Assembly (NCBI GenBank): GCA_040753795.1 | Contig: JBFMDX010000013.1 | Span: 1 to 64,000 of the forward strand | Length of the DNA stretch: 64,000 nucleotides | Source: Thermodesulfobacteriota bacterium | GTDB taxonomy: Bacteria > Desulfobacterota > Desulfobacteria > Desulfobacterales > Desulfosudaceae | Reading direction: 5' to 3' | Shown here: positions 19,144 through 28,660 of the stretch, piece by piece | Layout: every line of letters starts with the position of its first letter | Position numbering within the stretch: the stretch's first letter is position 1 | Program-made: the position numbers and the translations under genes | The notes under the pieces: generated by a model | Seen by the model: only the letters and a program-made list of their open reading frames with translations | Told to the model about the DNA's origin: nothing | Database searches by the model: none

Positions 19144-20082
19144 TTGATCTTCAAATATATCATCCGTATACTATTTTCCTGCCTGATACTCGTTTATATC
19201 AGCGGCAAGGTCGACTGGCGGATCATAGCCGAGATTCTCAGCCGCACCGATATGTTCTGGTATTTTCTGTCCACCGGCGTCATGCTGGTGTGCGCCTTTA
19301 TCGCCACCGCTAAATTTCATCGGCTGATACGAAAAACCCATCTGTCGCTTTCGATGGCGCGCCTGATGGTCATCTTTTTCATTGGCCAGTTCTTCGCGCT
19401 GTTTCTGCCCATGGCCGTGGGGACCGAGGCGGTGCGCTGGTATAAGGTCACCCGCGGCAAGCAGGGCAAGAGTTTTTTCCTGGCCGTCACCGCCTATGAA
19501 CGGATTCTGTTCGTCCTGACGATGATCGGCTTCGGCCTGATCCCGCTGCTGTTTGATCATGGGACCCCGGGGATAACCGTCCTGCGAGACCGGCTGATCC
19601 CGCTGGCACTGGGCGCCGGTACCATCCTGATGGGCGGCTGGCTGTATCTCTTCAACGCCAAAGTCCAATCCGTCACCAACCGTTTTCTCAAAAAAACATT
19701 ACACCTCAAAGAGAGCAGCCGGCTTTATCTGCTAATGAATAATCTGGAGCTCAAGGACCGGTCATGGAAACTGCTGGGTCTACTGTTTTTTTTGACCGTC
19801 TGCTGGCAAATCTTCTATATCGTCCGCATCTACTTTCTGTTTTTCGCCATGGGGTTATCCTTCGGAATTGTACAGGCCGCCTGGATGGGTTCGCTGGTGC
19901 TGATGATCCAGGTGCTGCCCGTCACCTTCGCCGGCCTGGGGCTTCGCGAGGGGGCCTATGCCTACCTTTTCACGCTATACGGTCTGCCTTCGGAACAGGG
20001 CGTTGTCGTGGGGCTGCTGTTTTTCACGCAGATGCTGGTTTTCGCCTTCATCGGCGGCATTTTAAACCTGCTTGAAAAATGA
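19144..20082 (+). CDS. UPF0104/LPG_synthase_TM family membrane protein
   Basis: This 312-residue protein has about seven transmembrane segments, with the family signatures FIGQFFALFLPMAVGTEAVRWY near residue 80 and LPVTFAGLGLREGAY near 258 (the loop with G-L-G-x-R-E). The family includes MprF's flippase half and the membrane half of archaeal AglD. It is often encoded beside GT2 enzymes. It may flip, or help synthesise, a polyprenyl-linked sugar. The start is TTG at 19144, 3 nt after the previous stop, with no clear SD; a later start is possible. It closes glycan block A. Confidence 0.8.
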   Translation: MIFKYIIRILFSCLILVYISGKVDWRIIAEILSRTDMFWYFLSTGVMLVCAFIATAKFHRLIRKTHLSLSMARLMVIFFIGQFFALFLPMAVGTEAVRWYKVTRGKQGKSFFLAVTAYERILFVLTMIGFGLIPLLFDHGTPGITVLRDRLIPLALGAGTILMGGWLYLFNAKVQSVTNRFLKKTLHLKESSRLYLLMNNLELKDRSWKLLGLLFFLTVCWQIFYIVRIYFLFFAMGLSFGIVQAAWMGSLVLMIQVLPVTFAGLGLREGAYAYLFTLYGLPSEQGVVVGLLFFTQMLVFAFIGGILNLLEK

Positions 20083-20090
20083 AAATACGG

Positions 20091-20138
20091 TTTAAGTTTT
20101 AAGTTTTAAGTTTTAAGTATTAAGTATTAAGTTTTAAG
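20091..20138 (+). repeat. Tandem TTTTAAG heptamers
   Basis: A partial copy at 20091 is followed by six heptamers to 20138, TTTTAAG four times and TATTAAG twice. The unit length (7) and the core TTAAG equal those of the tract at 1131-1166 read on the other strand. The remaining bases to 20261 hold no gene that I can see; a purine-rich AAGGGAAAAGGGG stretch precedes the next reading frame. Confidence 0.85.
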
Positions 20139-20261
20139 CGTCCGAACCGGGCCGGGCACGGAACCAAACCGACAACTAACAATGACTTGCAGTCTTGTTA
20201 GTCAGAAGGTTTAAGGGAAAAGGGGTTGAAGGGAAGAAGCGTTTCAGGTGATAATATCCGG

Positions 20262-22352
20262 ATGCTGAATCATCATCTAACGGTTACCCCTTCGCCGGTA
20301 TCGGGCTTTGGCCGCGTGCTTCGGTTGCTGCCGGCGGTTATCATCCTGGCAGCCCTGGCCCTGGTGACATATGCCAACACCTTTACCGCGCCGTTTGTTT
20401 TTGACGACCTCCCCCATATCACGGAAAACCCCTGCATCCGGGTGAGCGAGATTACGCCGGGAGCAATGATCCGGATACTGGACAGCCGGTTAATCACCCG
20501 CCCACTGGCCAACTTCAGCCTGGCCGTCAACTTCTTCTTTCACCAATACGACGTCAGAGGATATCACGCGGTCAACCTGGCCATCCATATTATTACCGCC
20601 CTGCTGGTGATGCTGGTGGCCCGGGAAACCTTGCGGCTAGGCGGATACGATACCACCTGGACCCCGCTTCTGGCCGCGGCCCTGTGGCTGGTCAACCCTG
20701 TCCACACCCAATCGGTCACCTATATCGTCCAGCGCATGAATTCAATGGCGGCTCTGTTCTATCTGCTGGCCCTGTACCTGTATATCCGGGCGCGGATGAA
20801 CGCCGGGAGTAGTCAGGGCCGGAGCATCCTGCTGTACGCCCTCTGCCTGACGGCCGCCGTCCTGGCCCTGGCCTCCAAGGAAAACGCCGCCACCCTGATA
20901 GTGGTTCTGCCGCTGTATGAATGGTTTTTCTTTTACCGCCCGGGCACCGCCCGGCCGAAGCATTGGCTCTTTGGCACAGAGCTGGCGGCCGCGTTTCTCA
21001 TCGCCCTGGCCATCCTTTACCTGGGGCTAAACCCGGACATGCTTCACGGCCGATTCAACCGGCTGGGCTTTACCATGGGCCAGCGGCTGCTGACCGAAGC
21101 CGGTGTGGTCATTTATTATGTCAGCCTGATCTTTTTCCCCCATCCGGCCCGTCTCAACCTGGATCCGGACTTTCCTCTCTCGCGGGCCATGACGGCTCCC
21201 CTTTCCACATTTCCGGCCATGATTGCCCTGGGCCTGATGCTGGCGGCGGCCCTGTACGGCGCCCGGCGGCACCGCCTCTGCTCCTTTGCCGCTCTCTGGT
21301 TTCTGATCACCCTGTCCATCGAGTCGTCCGTCCTACCTCTGGCGCTGATCTATGAACACCGCACCTACCTGCCCTCGGTCTTTCCGCTGATCGCCCTGAC
21401 GGCTTTCGCCGACCGGCACATCCGCCCCCAATTCGCGGCCGTCGTCCTTCTAAGCCTCTGCATCGGCGTCTGCGGCTTCTGGACATACCGGCGAAACGCG
21501 GTCTGGACGGATGCGATCCGTTTGTGGCAAGATACCGCCGCTAAATCCCCAGGCCAAGCCAGGCCTTACTGCAATATCGGGTCCGAACTGCTGCTGGCCG
21601 GAAAACCCGGAGAAGCCATCGCCCCCCTGGCCCGGGGGCTGGTGCTGGACCCTTATTACACGGACATCCACAACGCCATGGCCATCGCCTGCCATCTGAC
21701 CGGCAACGACGAAAAAGCCCTGGCCCATTGCCGCGCGGCCCTTGATACCGACCCCGGCCATCTCGAAGCCCTCAACACCATGGGTTTCATCCTGCGGGAG
21801 CAGGGGAACCTGGACCAGGCCCGGGAGCGCTTCGACCGGGTGCTGGAACAAACACCGGACAACTTCGAGGCGCTCATGAATTTGGGACTGATCGAACGGG
21901 CCCGTAAAGATATTCCCGGGGCCGTGTCATGGTTCCAAAAAGCCGTTGCGATTCATCCCGCCAACGACCAGGCGCTCTATTATCTGAGCAGCAGCCTGGC
22001 GCAAAGCGGCCGGACCGATGAGGCCATCGAATACCTGCAAAAGGCACGGAAACTTTCACCAAACGATCCCGCCCTGATCTGGGAAATGGTCCTGATCTTC
22101 AGCGAGGCCGGCAATTACGGAAAAGCCGCCGAATGGATGGAAACCCTGGTCGCCTTACAGGCGGGCAACCCCAAACTTCTTTACAACCTGGCCTGCCTGT
22201 ATGCCCTGCAGCACGACCGGAGCAGAGCCGTGGAGACCCTGCGAAAAGCCGTGGACGGCGGATATAACGACTGGCCGCGGCTGCGGACCGATAAAGACCT
22301 TGAAAATATCAGGGGCACAACGTATTATCAAAATTTAATTCAAAACCATTGA
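20262..22352 (+). CDS. TMTC-like GT-C glycosyltransferase with TPR domain (array member 7)
   Basis: This is about 696 residues from ATG 20262 (AGGTG about 10 nt upstream); an in-frame TTG at 20226 would add 12 residues. Motifs are FVFDDLPHITENPCIR, NPVHTQSVTYIVQRMN, SKE and EHRTYLPSVFP, all intact. Residues after about 425 hold seven 34-residue TPRs and the end-of-group cap (NLACLYALQ...GYNDWPRLRTDKDLENIRGT). It opens the second array after the intergenic heptamer tract, so it probably has its own promoter. The membrane half is closest to the next two genes. Confidence 0.85.
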   Translation: MLNHHLTVTPSPVSGFGRVLRLLPAVIILAALALVTYANTFTAPFVFDDLPHITENPCIRVSEITPGAMIRILDSRLITRPLANFSLAVNFFFHQYDVRGYHAVNLAIHIITALLVMLVARETLRLGGYDTTWTPLLAAALWLVNPVHTQSVTYIVQRMNSMAALFYLLALYLYIRARMNAGSSQGRSILLYALCLTAAVLALASKENAATLIVVLPLYEWFFFYRPGTARPKHWLFGTELAAAFLIALAILYLGLNPDMLHGRFNRLGFTMGQRLLTEAGVVIYYVSLIFFPHPARLNLDPDFPLSRAMTAPLSTFPAMIALGLMLAAALYGARRHRLCSFAALWFLITLSIESSVLPLALIYEHRTYLPSVFPLIALTAFADRHIRPQFAAVVLLSLCIGVCGFWTYRRNAVWTDAIRLWQDTAAKSPGQARPYCNIGSELLLAGKPGEAIAPLARGLVLDPYYTDIHNAMAIACHLTGNDEKALAHCRAALDTDPGHLEALNTMGFILREQGNLDQARERFDRVLEQTPDNFEALMNLGLIERARKDIPGAVSWFQKAVAIHPANDQALYYLSSSLAQSGRTDEAIEYLQKARKLSPNDPALIWEMVLIFSEAGNYGKAAEWMETLVALQAGNPKLLYNLACLYALQHDRSRAVETLRKAVDGGYNDWPRLRTDKDLENIRGTTYYQNLIQNH

Positions 22353-22360
22353 TATCCGGC

Positions 22361-24550
22361 ATGGCGACGTCTTCCTTCAACAAATTCAATAGCCTCCACA
22401 CCGGAGCGGCGATAATCCTGATGGCGGTTTTGGCGCTGCTGACCTACGCCAACACCTTTACCACGCCGTTTGTTTTCGATGATCTGCCCCATATCGTCGA
22501 GAACGCCCGGATCCGGTTCACGCCGTCCATTCCGGGAAGCGCCTCCCGCCTGATGGAAGTGCTCACCTCCACCCGGTCCCTGGCCTTCCTCACTTTTGCC
22601 CTCAATTACTATTTTCACGGGTATGACGTCCGGGGCTTTCATGCCGTCAACCTGATCATTCATCTCATCACGGCCCTGCTCGTGTTCCTGGTCGCCCGGC
22701 GCACCCTGCGCCTGTGCAATGCCGGAAACGACCCGGCCGCGCTGCTGGCCGCGGCCCTGTGGCTGGTCAACCCGGTTCACACCCAGTCGGTCACGTATAT
22801 CGTCCAACGTATGAACGCCATGGCGGCCATGTTCTATATGCTGGCCCTGTACCTGTATATCCGGACACGGATGAAGACCGGCGGGAGCCACGGCCGCGTC
22901 CGGGACGCCCTGGGGTACGTCCTCTGCCTGGCGGCGACCGCCCTCGCCCTGGCCTCCAAGGAAAACGCCGTCACCCTGCCGGTGGTTCTGCTGCTGTATG
23001 AATGGTACTTCTTTCAGAACCTGGACCGGACCTGGCTGAAAAAGCAGCTTCCCTGGATGGGGATTGCGGCGGCCGCGGCCGCGGCGCTGGTCCTTTTTCT
23101 GATGCGGGAGACCTCCCTGGCCGGAATACTCAATGATCTCTACGACCAGCAGGGGTTCACCATGGGACAGCGGCTGTTGAGCGAAGCCGGCGTGGTCGTC
23201 TACTATATCAGCCTGCTGATCTTTCCCCACCCGGGCCGGCTGGTCATCAATTACGATTTCCCCCTGTCGCGAACGCCCATCGATCCGCTTTCCACCGCCC
23301 CGGCCCTGGCCGCCCTGTTCATGCTCGTTCTGGCGACGGTATACGGCGCCAGACGGCATCGGCTGATGTCCTTTGCCGTTCTCTGGTTTCTGATCACCCT
23401 GTCCGTCGAATCCTCGGTCATCGGCCTGGCCCTGATCTATGAACACCGCACTTATCTGCCGTCGGTCTTCCCGCTGATCGCCATGACGGCACTTGCGGTC
23501 CGGCACCTCCGGCCCCGGCCAGCGGCCGTCGTTCTTCTGTGCGCCGCCATCGCCGTCAGCGGCCTCTGGACCTGGCGCAGAAACAGCATCTGGTGCGACG
23601 ATCTCTCCTTCTGGCAGGACGCCGTCGCCAAATCCCCCGGATTGGCGATTCCCTATGTCAATCTCGGCATTATTTACAAGGACAAGGGTGAAATCGACCA
23701 GGCCATGGACTGCTATACCCGGGCATGGCAGCATTCCAAACCACAACAGGAAACGGCCGTCATCGCCCTGTCCAACAGCTGCGAACTGCTGCTGCTGCAA
23801 AACCGCTATAAGGAAGCAGCCGACTGTTCACAACAGGCCATCGCCGCTTATCCCGAGTTTGTGAATGCCCATCTCAATCTGGGCATCGCCATGATGCGCC
23901 TGGGGCGGACCGATGAGGCCATAAAAAGCAACCTCCGCGCCCTGGAAATACACCCGTATCTGGACAAAGCGTTCAATAACCTGGGAAACGCCTGGTTCAT
24001 AAAAGGCGACACAGAACTGGCGCTGGCTTATTTCAATAAGACGCTGGCCGTCAACCCCTATCATCAGGGAGCAATCGCCAACATTAAAACCATCGAGAGA
24101 GTCGTCAGCAAATACGGCAGGGAAATCGACCGGTTGAAAACCGCCGCCCAGGCGCAACCTGAAAATTCGCAATTGGCCTATGAAACAGGACAGATCAGCC
24201 AGGCCGCCGGCATGACAGACCAGGCCGTCTTCTGGTATGAAAATGCCCTGACACTTGAGCCCGACCGGGCCTTATACCTTAATGCCCTGGGAAATGCATA
24301 CGCCGACGCGGGCCGCATCGGCGATGCCGCGGAGATATTTGAAAAACTGGCGACACAGATATCGAACAAGGCGACCGTATTTTACAACCTGGCCTGTCTC
24401 TACGCGCGTCTGAATGAAAAAGAAAAAGCCTTAGAAAAGCTTCAAGAAGCCGTGGAAAACGGTTATAATAACTGGAACCATCTGGAAGCCGACAAGGATC
24501 TGGAGAACATCTCCGACACGACGTATTACCAAACGCTCCTGAAACGATAA
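22361..24550 (+). CDS. TMTC-like GT-C glycosyltransferase with TPR domain (array member 8)
   Basis: This is about 729 residues from ATG 22361; TTG 22349 overlaps the upstream stop and is an alternative. The motifs are FVFDDLPHIVENARIR (Ala replaces the usual Pro), NPVHTQSVTYIVQRMN, SKE and EHRTYLPSVFP. Bases 22406-23286 are identical to 24634-25514 in the next gene, and the two stay similar to about 23492. They then encode unrelated TPR regions. This copy has about eight TPRs, with a linker (RVVSKYGREIDRLKTAA) before the last three and a complete end-of-group cap. Confidence 0.86.
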   Translation: MATSSFNKFNSLHTGAAIILMAVLALLTYANTFTTPFVFDDLPHIVENARIRFTPSIPGSASRLMEVLTSTRSLAFLTFALNYYFHGYDVRGFHAVNLIIHLITALLVFLVARRTLRLCNAGNDPAALLAAALWLVNPVHTQSVTYIVQRMNAMAAMFYMLALYLYIRTRMKTGGSHGRVRDALGYVLCLAATALALASKENAVTLPVVLLLYEWYFFQNLDRTWLKKQLPWMGIAAAAAAALVLFLMRETSLAGILNDLYDQQGFTMGQRLLSEAGVVVYYISLLIFPHPGRLVINYDFPLSRTPIDPLSTAPALAALFMLVLATVYGARRHRLMSFAVLWFLITLSVESSVIGLALIYEHRTYLPSVFPLIAMTALAVRHLRPRPAAVVLLCAAIAVSGLWTWRRNSIWCDDLSFWQDAVAKSPGLAIPYVNLGIIYKDKGEIDQAMDCYTRAWQHSKPQQETAVIALSNSCELLLLQNRYKEAADCSQQAIAAYPEFVNAHLNLGIAMMRLGRTDEAIKSNLRALEIHPYLDKAFNNLGNAWFIKGDTELALAYFNKTLAVNPYHQGAIANIKTIERVVSKYGREIDRLKTAAQAQPENSQLAYETGQISQAAGMTDQAVFWYENALTLEPDRALYLNALGNAYADAGRIGDAAEIFEKLATQISNKATVFYNLACLYARLNEKEKALEKLQEAVENGYNNWNHLEADKDLENISDTTYYQTLLKR
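22406..23286 (+). repeat. 881-bp identical duplication, copy 1
   Basis: Line-by-line comparison shows no mismatch or gap against 24634-25514, at a constant offset of 2228 bp. The repeat covers most of the membrane half of array member 8, from the first transmembrane segment to after the FTMGQRLL block. Confidence 0.95.
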
Positions 24551-24588
24551 CCAAACAAACCGGCTTTACCCTCGGGAACGAACTCTTT

Positions 24589-26367
24589 ATGACGGAACCA
24601 TATGCCGACACCCCCTCCGTTTCCCGAACAATGGCGGCGATAATCCTGATGGCGGTTTTGGCGCTGCTGACCTACGCCAACACCTTTACCACGCCGTTTG
24701 TTTTCGATGATCTGCCCCATATCGTCGAGAACGCCCGGATCCGGTTCACGCCGTCCATTCCGGGAAGCGCCTCCCGCCTGATGGAAGTGCTCACCTCCAC
24801 CCGGTCCCTGGCCTTCCTCACTTTTGCCCTCAATTACTATTTTCACGGGTATGACGTCCGGGGCTTTCATGCCGTCAACCTGATCATTCATCTCATCACG
24901 GCCCTGCTCGTGTTCCTGGTCGCCCGGCGCACCCTGCGCCTGTGCAATGCCGGAAACGACCCGGCCGCGCTGCTGGCCGCGGCCCTGTGGCTGGTCAACC
25001 CGGTTCACACCCAGTCGGTCACGTATATCGTCCAACGTATGAACGCCATGGCGGCCATGTTCTATATGCTGGCCCTGTACCTGTATATCCGGACACGGAT
25101 GAAGACCGGCGGGAGCCACGGCCGCGTCCGGGACGCCCTGGGGTACGTCCTCTGCCTGGCGGCGACCGCCCTCGCCCTGGCCTCCAAGGAAAACGCCGTC
25201 ACCCTGCCGGTGGTTCTGCTGCTGTATGAATGGTACTTCTTTCAGAACCTGGACCGGACCTGGCTGAAAAAGCAGCTTCCCTGGATGGGGATTGCGGCGG
25301 CCGCGGCCGCGGCGCTGGTCCTTTTTCTGATGCGGGAGACCTCCCTGGCCGGAATACTCAATGATCTCTACGACCAGCAGGGGTTCACCATGGGACAGCG
25401 GCTGTTGAGCGAAGCCGGCGTGGTCGTCTACTATATCAGCCTGCTGATCTTTCCCCACCCGGGCCGGCTGGTCATCAATTACGATTTCCCCCTGTCGCGA
25501 ACGCCCATCGATCCCCTTTCCACCGCCCCGGCCCTGGCCGCCATGCTCATGCTTACCCTGGCGGCGGTGTACGGCGCCAGACGGCATCGGCTGATTTCCT
25601 TTGCCGTTCTCTGGTTTCTGATCACCCTGTCCGTCGAATCATCGGTCATCGGCCTGGCCCTGATCTATGAACACCGCACTTATCTGCCGTCGGTCTTCCC
25701 GCTGATCGCCATGACGGCATTGTTGTTCCACAGGCTGCCGGCGCAAAAGCGGTCTTTTATCATTTCAGGAGTCCTGATCGTCATCTGCGCCTTCTGGACA
25801 CACCAGCGCAACGCCGTCTGGAATGATGCCGCAAGGTTCTGGCAGGACAGCCTGGCCAAAACACCGAACGATTCTAATACACACAACCACCTGGGAATCG
25901 CTTTAAGCCGGGCCGGACAATATGAGGCGGCCATCAGCCATTTCCGGATTGCCCTGCGCGCGATTGTTAATCCCGACGTTGCCAGTGTTCACAACAATCT
26001 TTGCGCTGCCCTGGTCGGGGCCGGGAGATACGCGGAGGCCATCGACCATTGCCGTGCTGCCCTGCGCCTGAACCCCGATTACGTCAACGCCCATTTTAAC
26101 CTGGGATTCGCGCTTTATAAAACGGGGTGCCGCCTTGAAGCAATCAGGCATTACAGAACCGGTCTGCTGTCGGCACCGGACCCGAAAGATCCGAATCTGG
26201 TAAGTGTTTATAACAATTTGGGAGCGGCTTTAGCGGCCCAGGGCGAAATTGATGAGGCGGTTGTATTTTTTCATAAAGCGGTTGAACTTGATCCGGATAA
26301 TATTGACGCGTGTTATAATCTGGGGGTAATCTTGAAGACTGAAAACCGCTTGACAGAGGGCCCGTAA
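24589..26367 (+). CDS. TMTC-like GT-C glycosyltransferase with shortened TPR domain (array member 9)
   Basis: This 592-residue protein has a membrane half nearly identical to that of member 8, followed by a different and shorter TPR part of about five repeats. It stops shortly after the last TPR with KTENRLTEGP and has no end-of-group cap, so it may have lost its 3' end or been rebuilt by recombination. Catalytic blocks are intact (FVFDD, NPVHTQ, SKE, EHRTYLPS). ATG 24589 lies 38 nt after the preceding stop, and the next gene begins 4 nt after its stop. Confidence 0.84.
   Translation: MTEPYADTPSVSRTMAAIILMAVLALLTYANTFTTPFVFDDLPHIVENARIRFTPSIPGSASRLMEVLTSTRSLAFLTFALNYYFHGYDVRGFHAVNLIIHLITALLVFLVARRTLRLCNAGNDPAALLAAALWLVNPVHTQSVTYIVQRMNAMAAMFYMLALYLYIRTRMKTGGSHGRVRDALGYVLCLAATALALASKENAVTLPVVLLLYEWYFFQNLDRTWLKKQLPWMGIAAAAAAALVLFLMRETSLAGILNDLYDQQGFTMGQRLLSEAGVVVYYISLLIFPHPGRLVINYDFPLSRTPIDPLSTAPALAAMLMLTLAAVYGARRHRLISFAVLWFLITLSVESSVIGLALIYEHRTYLPSVFPLIAMTALLFHRLPAQKRSFIISGVLIVICAFWTHQRNAVWNDAARFWQDSLAKTPNDSNTHNHLGIALSRAGQYEAAISHFRIALRAIVNPDVASVHNNLCAALVGAGRYAEAIDHCRAALRLNPDYVNAHFNLGFALYKTGCRLEAIRHYRTGLLSAPDPKDPNLVSVYNNLGAALAAQGEIDEAVVFFHKAVELDPDNIDACYNLGVILKTENRLTEGP
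24634..25514 (+). repeat. 881-bp identical duplication, copy 2
   Basis: This is the second copy of 22406-23286. No insertion sequence or inverted repeat flanks either copy. The first mismatch after the block is a synonymous G to C change. Confidence 0.95.
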
Positions 26368-26371
26368 AACC

Positions 26372-28573
26372 ATGATCCGTTCTTACCCAGATAACAAACA
26401 GTCGCGGCTTCGATTGTTCGCAGGTGTCATTCTCCTGGCATTGACCGCTTTATTGACCTATGCCCATACCCTGGAAGCGCCTTTTTTGTTCGACGATATT
26501 CCCAATATTACTCAAAACCCCCATATCCGCATGACGGAGCCTTCCCTGGAGCGGATTATCGGCGCCACCAGAGGGCCCTGCCCGTTCAGGCCCGTGGCCA
26601 ATTTCTCTTTCGCCCTGAATTATTACTTTTCCGGTTACGACACCACCGGCTATCACCTGACCAATATCACCATCCACCTGGCCATTGCCGTGCTGCTGTT
26701 TCTTATCGCCGGTCCCACCCTGCAATTGGCCGGGGTCAGAAGGGGCGCGATCCCGGAACTGGCTGCCGCGGCCTGGCTGATCCATCCCCTTAACGCGCAG
26801 TCCGTCACCTATATCATCCAGCGCATGAACTCCCTGGCGACCTTGTTCTTCATGCTGGGTCTGTACCTTTATATTCAGGCCCGGCTGACGCGGCAAAACG
26901 GCAGAGGAGATAAGGTAAAACGCCTTCTCCTGTTCTGCGGATGCGCGGTTTCAGGACTGCTGGCCGTTTTTTCCAAGGAAATTGCCGCCACTCTGCCGGT
27001 CTGCATATTCATGTACGAATGGTTTTTCTTCCGGAACCTGGACAGCGCCTGGCTGAAAACCCGGATCAAGTGGATCGTCCTGGTCGTGGCAGTCTTCCTA
27101 TCCATCGCCATGCTGTACCTCAAAGGCGATCCTATCGGCGGCATCCTCGCCTCATACGACAAACAGCCGTTTACGCCGCTGCAACGGCTTCTGACCGAAC
27201 CGCGGGTGATCGTCTACTATCTGTCACTGTTGTTCTTCCCGCACCCGTCCCGGCTTAACGTGGACTGTGATTTTCCGCTCTCCGTTTCATCGCTGGGACC
27301 GGCCGGCAGCGGTCTGGCCATGGCGGCCATTGCCGCGCTGCTGGCAGCGGCCTTTTACAAACCCGGACGGCACCGGCTGCTGTCTTTTTCCATTCTCTGG
27401 TTCCTGGGCAATCTGGTCATCGAATCCTCGGTGATCGGTCTGGCCATCATATTTCAGCACCGGACTTACCTGCCTTTCCTGTTTCCCGTTCTCCTCATTA
27501 CGACACTCCTGCTCCGGCGTCTTCCCCGGCACGCGGCCGTCATCGGCTTTGGCCTGGTAATGATCACCGGCGGCGTCTGGACATATCAATACAATGCCTT
27601 ATGGACCGACGCGCTCGATTTCTGGCGGGATTGCGCCGGCAAATCTCCACGGAAAGCCAGGCCTGCCCTTGGAGTCGGCATGGCCTTCCAGAAACACGAT
27701 CAGCCGGAAAAGGCCCTGGAGTGGTTTCAGAAAGCGGCCCGGCTCGAACCTGATTACGATGAAGCCTACACCAATATCGGCGGGATCCTGGTCAACCTGG
27801 GACGCCCCGCCGCAGCCCTGCCGTATATGGAAAAAGCCATTTCCCTGGCGCCGGACAATCACGAGGCTTACAGCAACCTGGGTTCCGCCATGCAGCATCT
27901 GCAGAGACTCGACGAAGCCATCGTATATTACCAAAAGGCTCTTCATATTTATCCGGATTACGAAACCGCCCATAACAACCTCGGCGCCGTTTTAATTAAA
28001 AAAGGCGATCTGGAAGGCGCCCGTTACCATATCGAATGGGCCATCCGCATTAACCCTGAATATGACGAAGCATATAACAATCTGGGACTGGTTATGTCGC
28101 AGCTGGGACGAATCGATGAAGCCATCGGATACTATGAACAGGCCCTGCGGCTGAACCCGAAAAACGATACCACCCACTTCAATCTGGGCACGGCCTGGTT
28201 TCAACGACAGGATCTGGAGCGCGCCAGCCAGCATTTGGTGCAGGCCGACCGGCTGAATCCCGGGTCGGTGCTTGTCCTCAACAACCTGTCCACCGTCCTG
28301 GTCATGCAAGGCAGGTACGCGGAAGCGATTCCCTTTCTGACCCGTCTGGCGGATCTGCTGCCGGGGAACCCGATCGCGTCTTACAACCTGGCCTGCGCGT
28401 TTGCGCTTCAGGGGAAAAAGGAAGCGGCGGTGGCCGAGCTGAAAAAAGCCGTGGACATGGGCTATGACCGGTGGGATCATTTAAAAAGTGATCCGGATCT
28501 GAAAAATATTCATGATACCGACTATTTTCAGGGGCTGTTTCCGGACCGGGAAGCGACGATATTAAAAAATTAG
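26372..28573 (+). CDS. TMTC-like GT-C glycosyltransferase with TPR domain (array member 10)
   Basis: This 733-residue member has FLFDDIPNITQNPHIR and SKE intact. The second block is changed to HPLNAQSVTYIIQRMN (Val-His-Thr becomes Leu-Asn-Ala), and EHRTYLPS becomes QHRTYLPF. Eight consecutive canonical 34-residue TPRs (repeated AYNNLG/AHNNLG first helices) run from about residue 425, and the end-of-group cap is present (NLACAFALQ...GYDRWDHLKSDPDLKNIHDTDYF). It is the last gene of the second array; 87 nt separate it from glycan block B. Confidence 0.85.
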   Translation: MIRSYPDNKQSRLRLFAGVILLALTALLTYAHTLEAPFLFDDIPNITQNPHIRMTEPSLERIIGATRGPCPFRPVANFSFALNYYFSGYDTTGYHLTNITIHLAIAVLLFLIAGPTLQLAGVRRGAIPELAAAAWLIHPLNAQSVTYIIQRMNSLATLFFMLGLYLYIQARLTRQNGRGDKVKRLLLFCGCAVSGLLAVFSKEIAATLPVCIFMYEWFFFRNLDSAWLKTRIKWIVLVVAVFLSIAMLYLKGDPIGGILASYDKQPFTPLQRLLTEPRVIVYYLSLLFFPHPSRLNVDCDFPLSVSSLGPAGSGLAMAAIAALLAAAFYKPGRHRLLSFSILWFLGNLVIESSVIGLAIIFQHRTYLPFLFPVLLITTLLLRRLPRHAAVIGFGLVMITGGVWTYQYNALWTDALDFWRDCAGKSPRKARPALGVGMAFQKHDQPEKALEWFQKAARLEPDYDEAYTNIGGILVNLGRPAAALPYMEKAISLAPDNHEAYSNLGSAMQHLQRLDEAIVYYQKALHIYPDYETAHNNLGAVLIKKGDLEGARYHIEWAIRINPEYDEAYNNLGLVMSQLGRIDEAIGYYEQALRLNPKNDTTHFNLGTAWFQRQDLERASQHLVQADRLNPGSVLVLNNLSTVLVMQGRYAEAIPFLTRLADLLPGNPIASYNLACAFALQGKKEAAVAELKKAVDMGYDRWDHLKSDPDLKNIHDTDYFQGLFPDREATILKN

Positions 28574-28660
28574 CCGCGGGAATGATTGACTCCCCCGGCA
28601 CCTGCGATTAAGATAAAAATACAGGCGGTCTTGAAAATTCAACCACACGGGGAAACGTGA

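Noticed and set aside
22406-25514. Mobile element causing the duplication
   Set aside because: No transposase, terminal inverted repeats or target-site duplication are seen at either copy; recombination between paralogues explains it.
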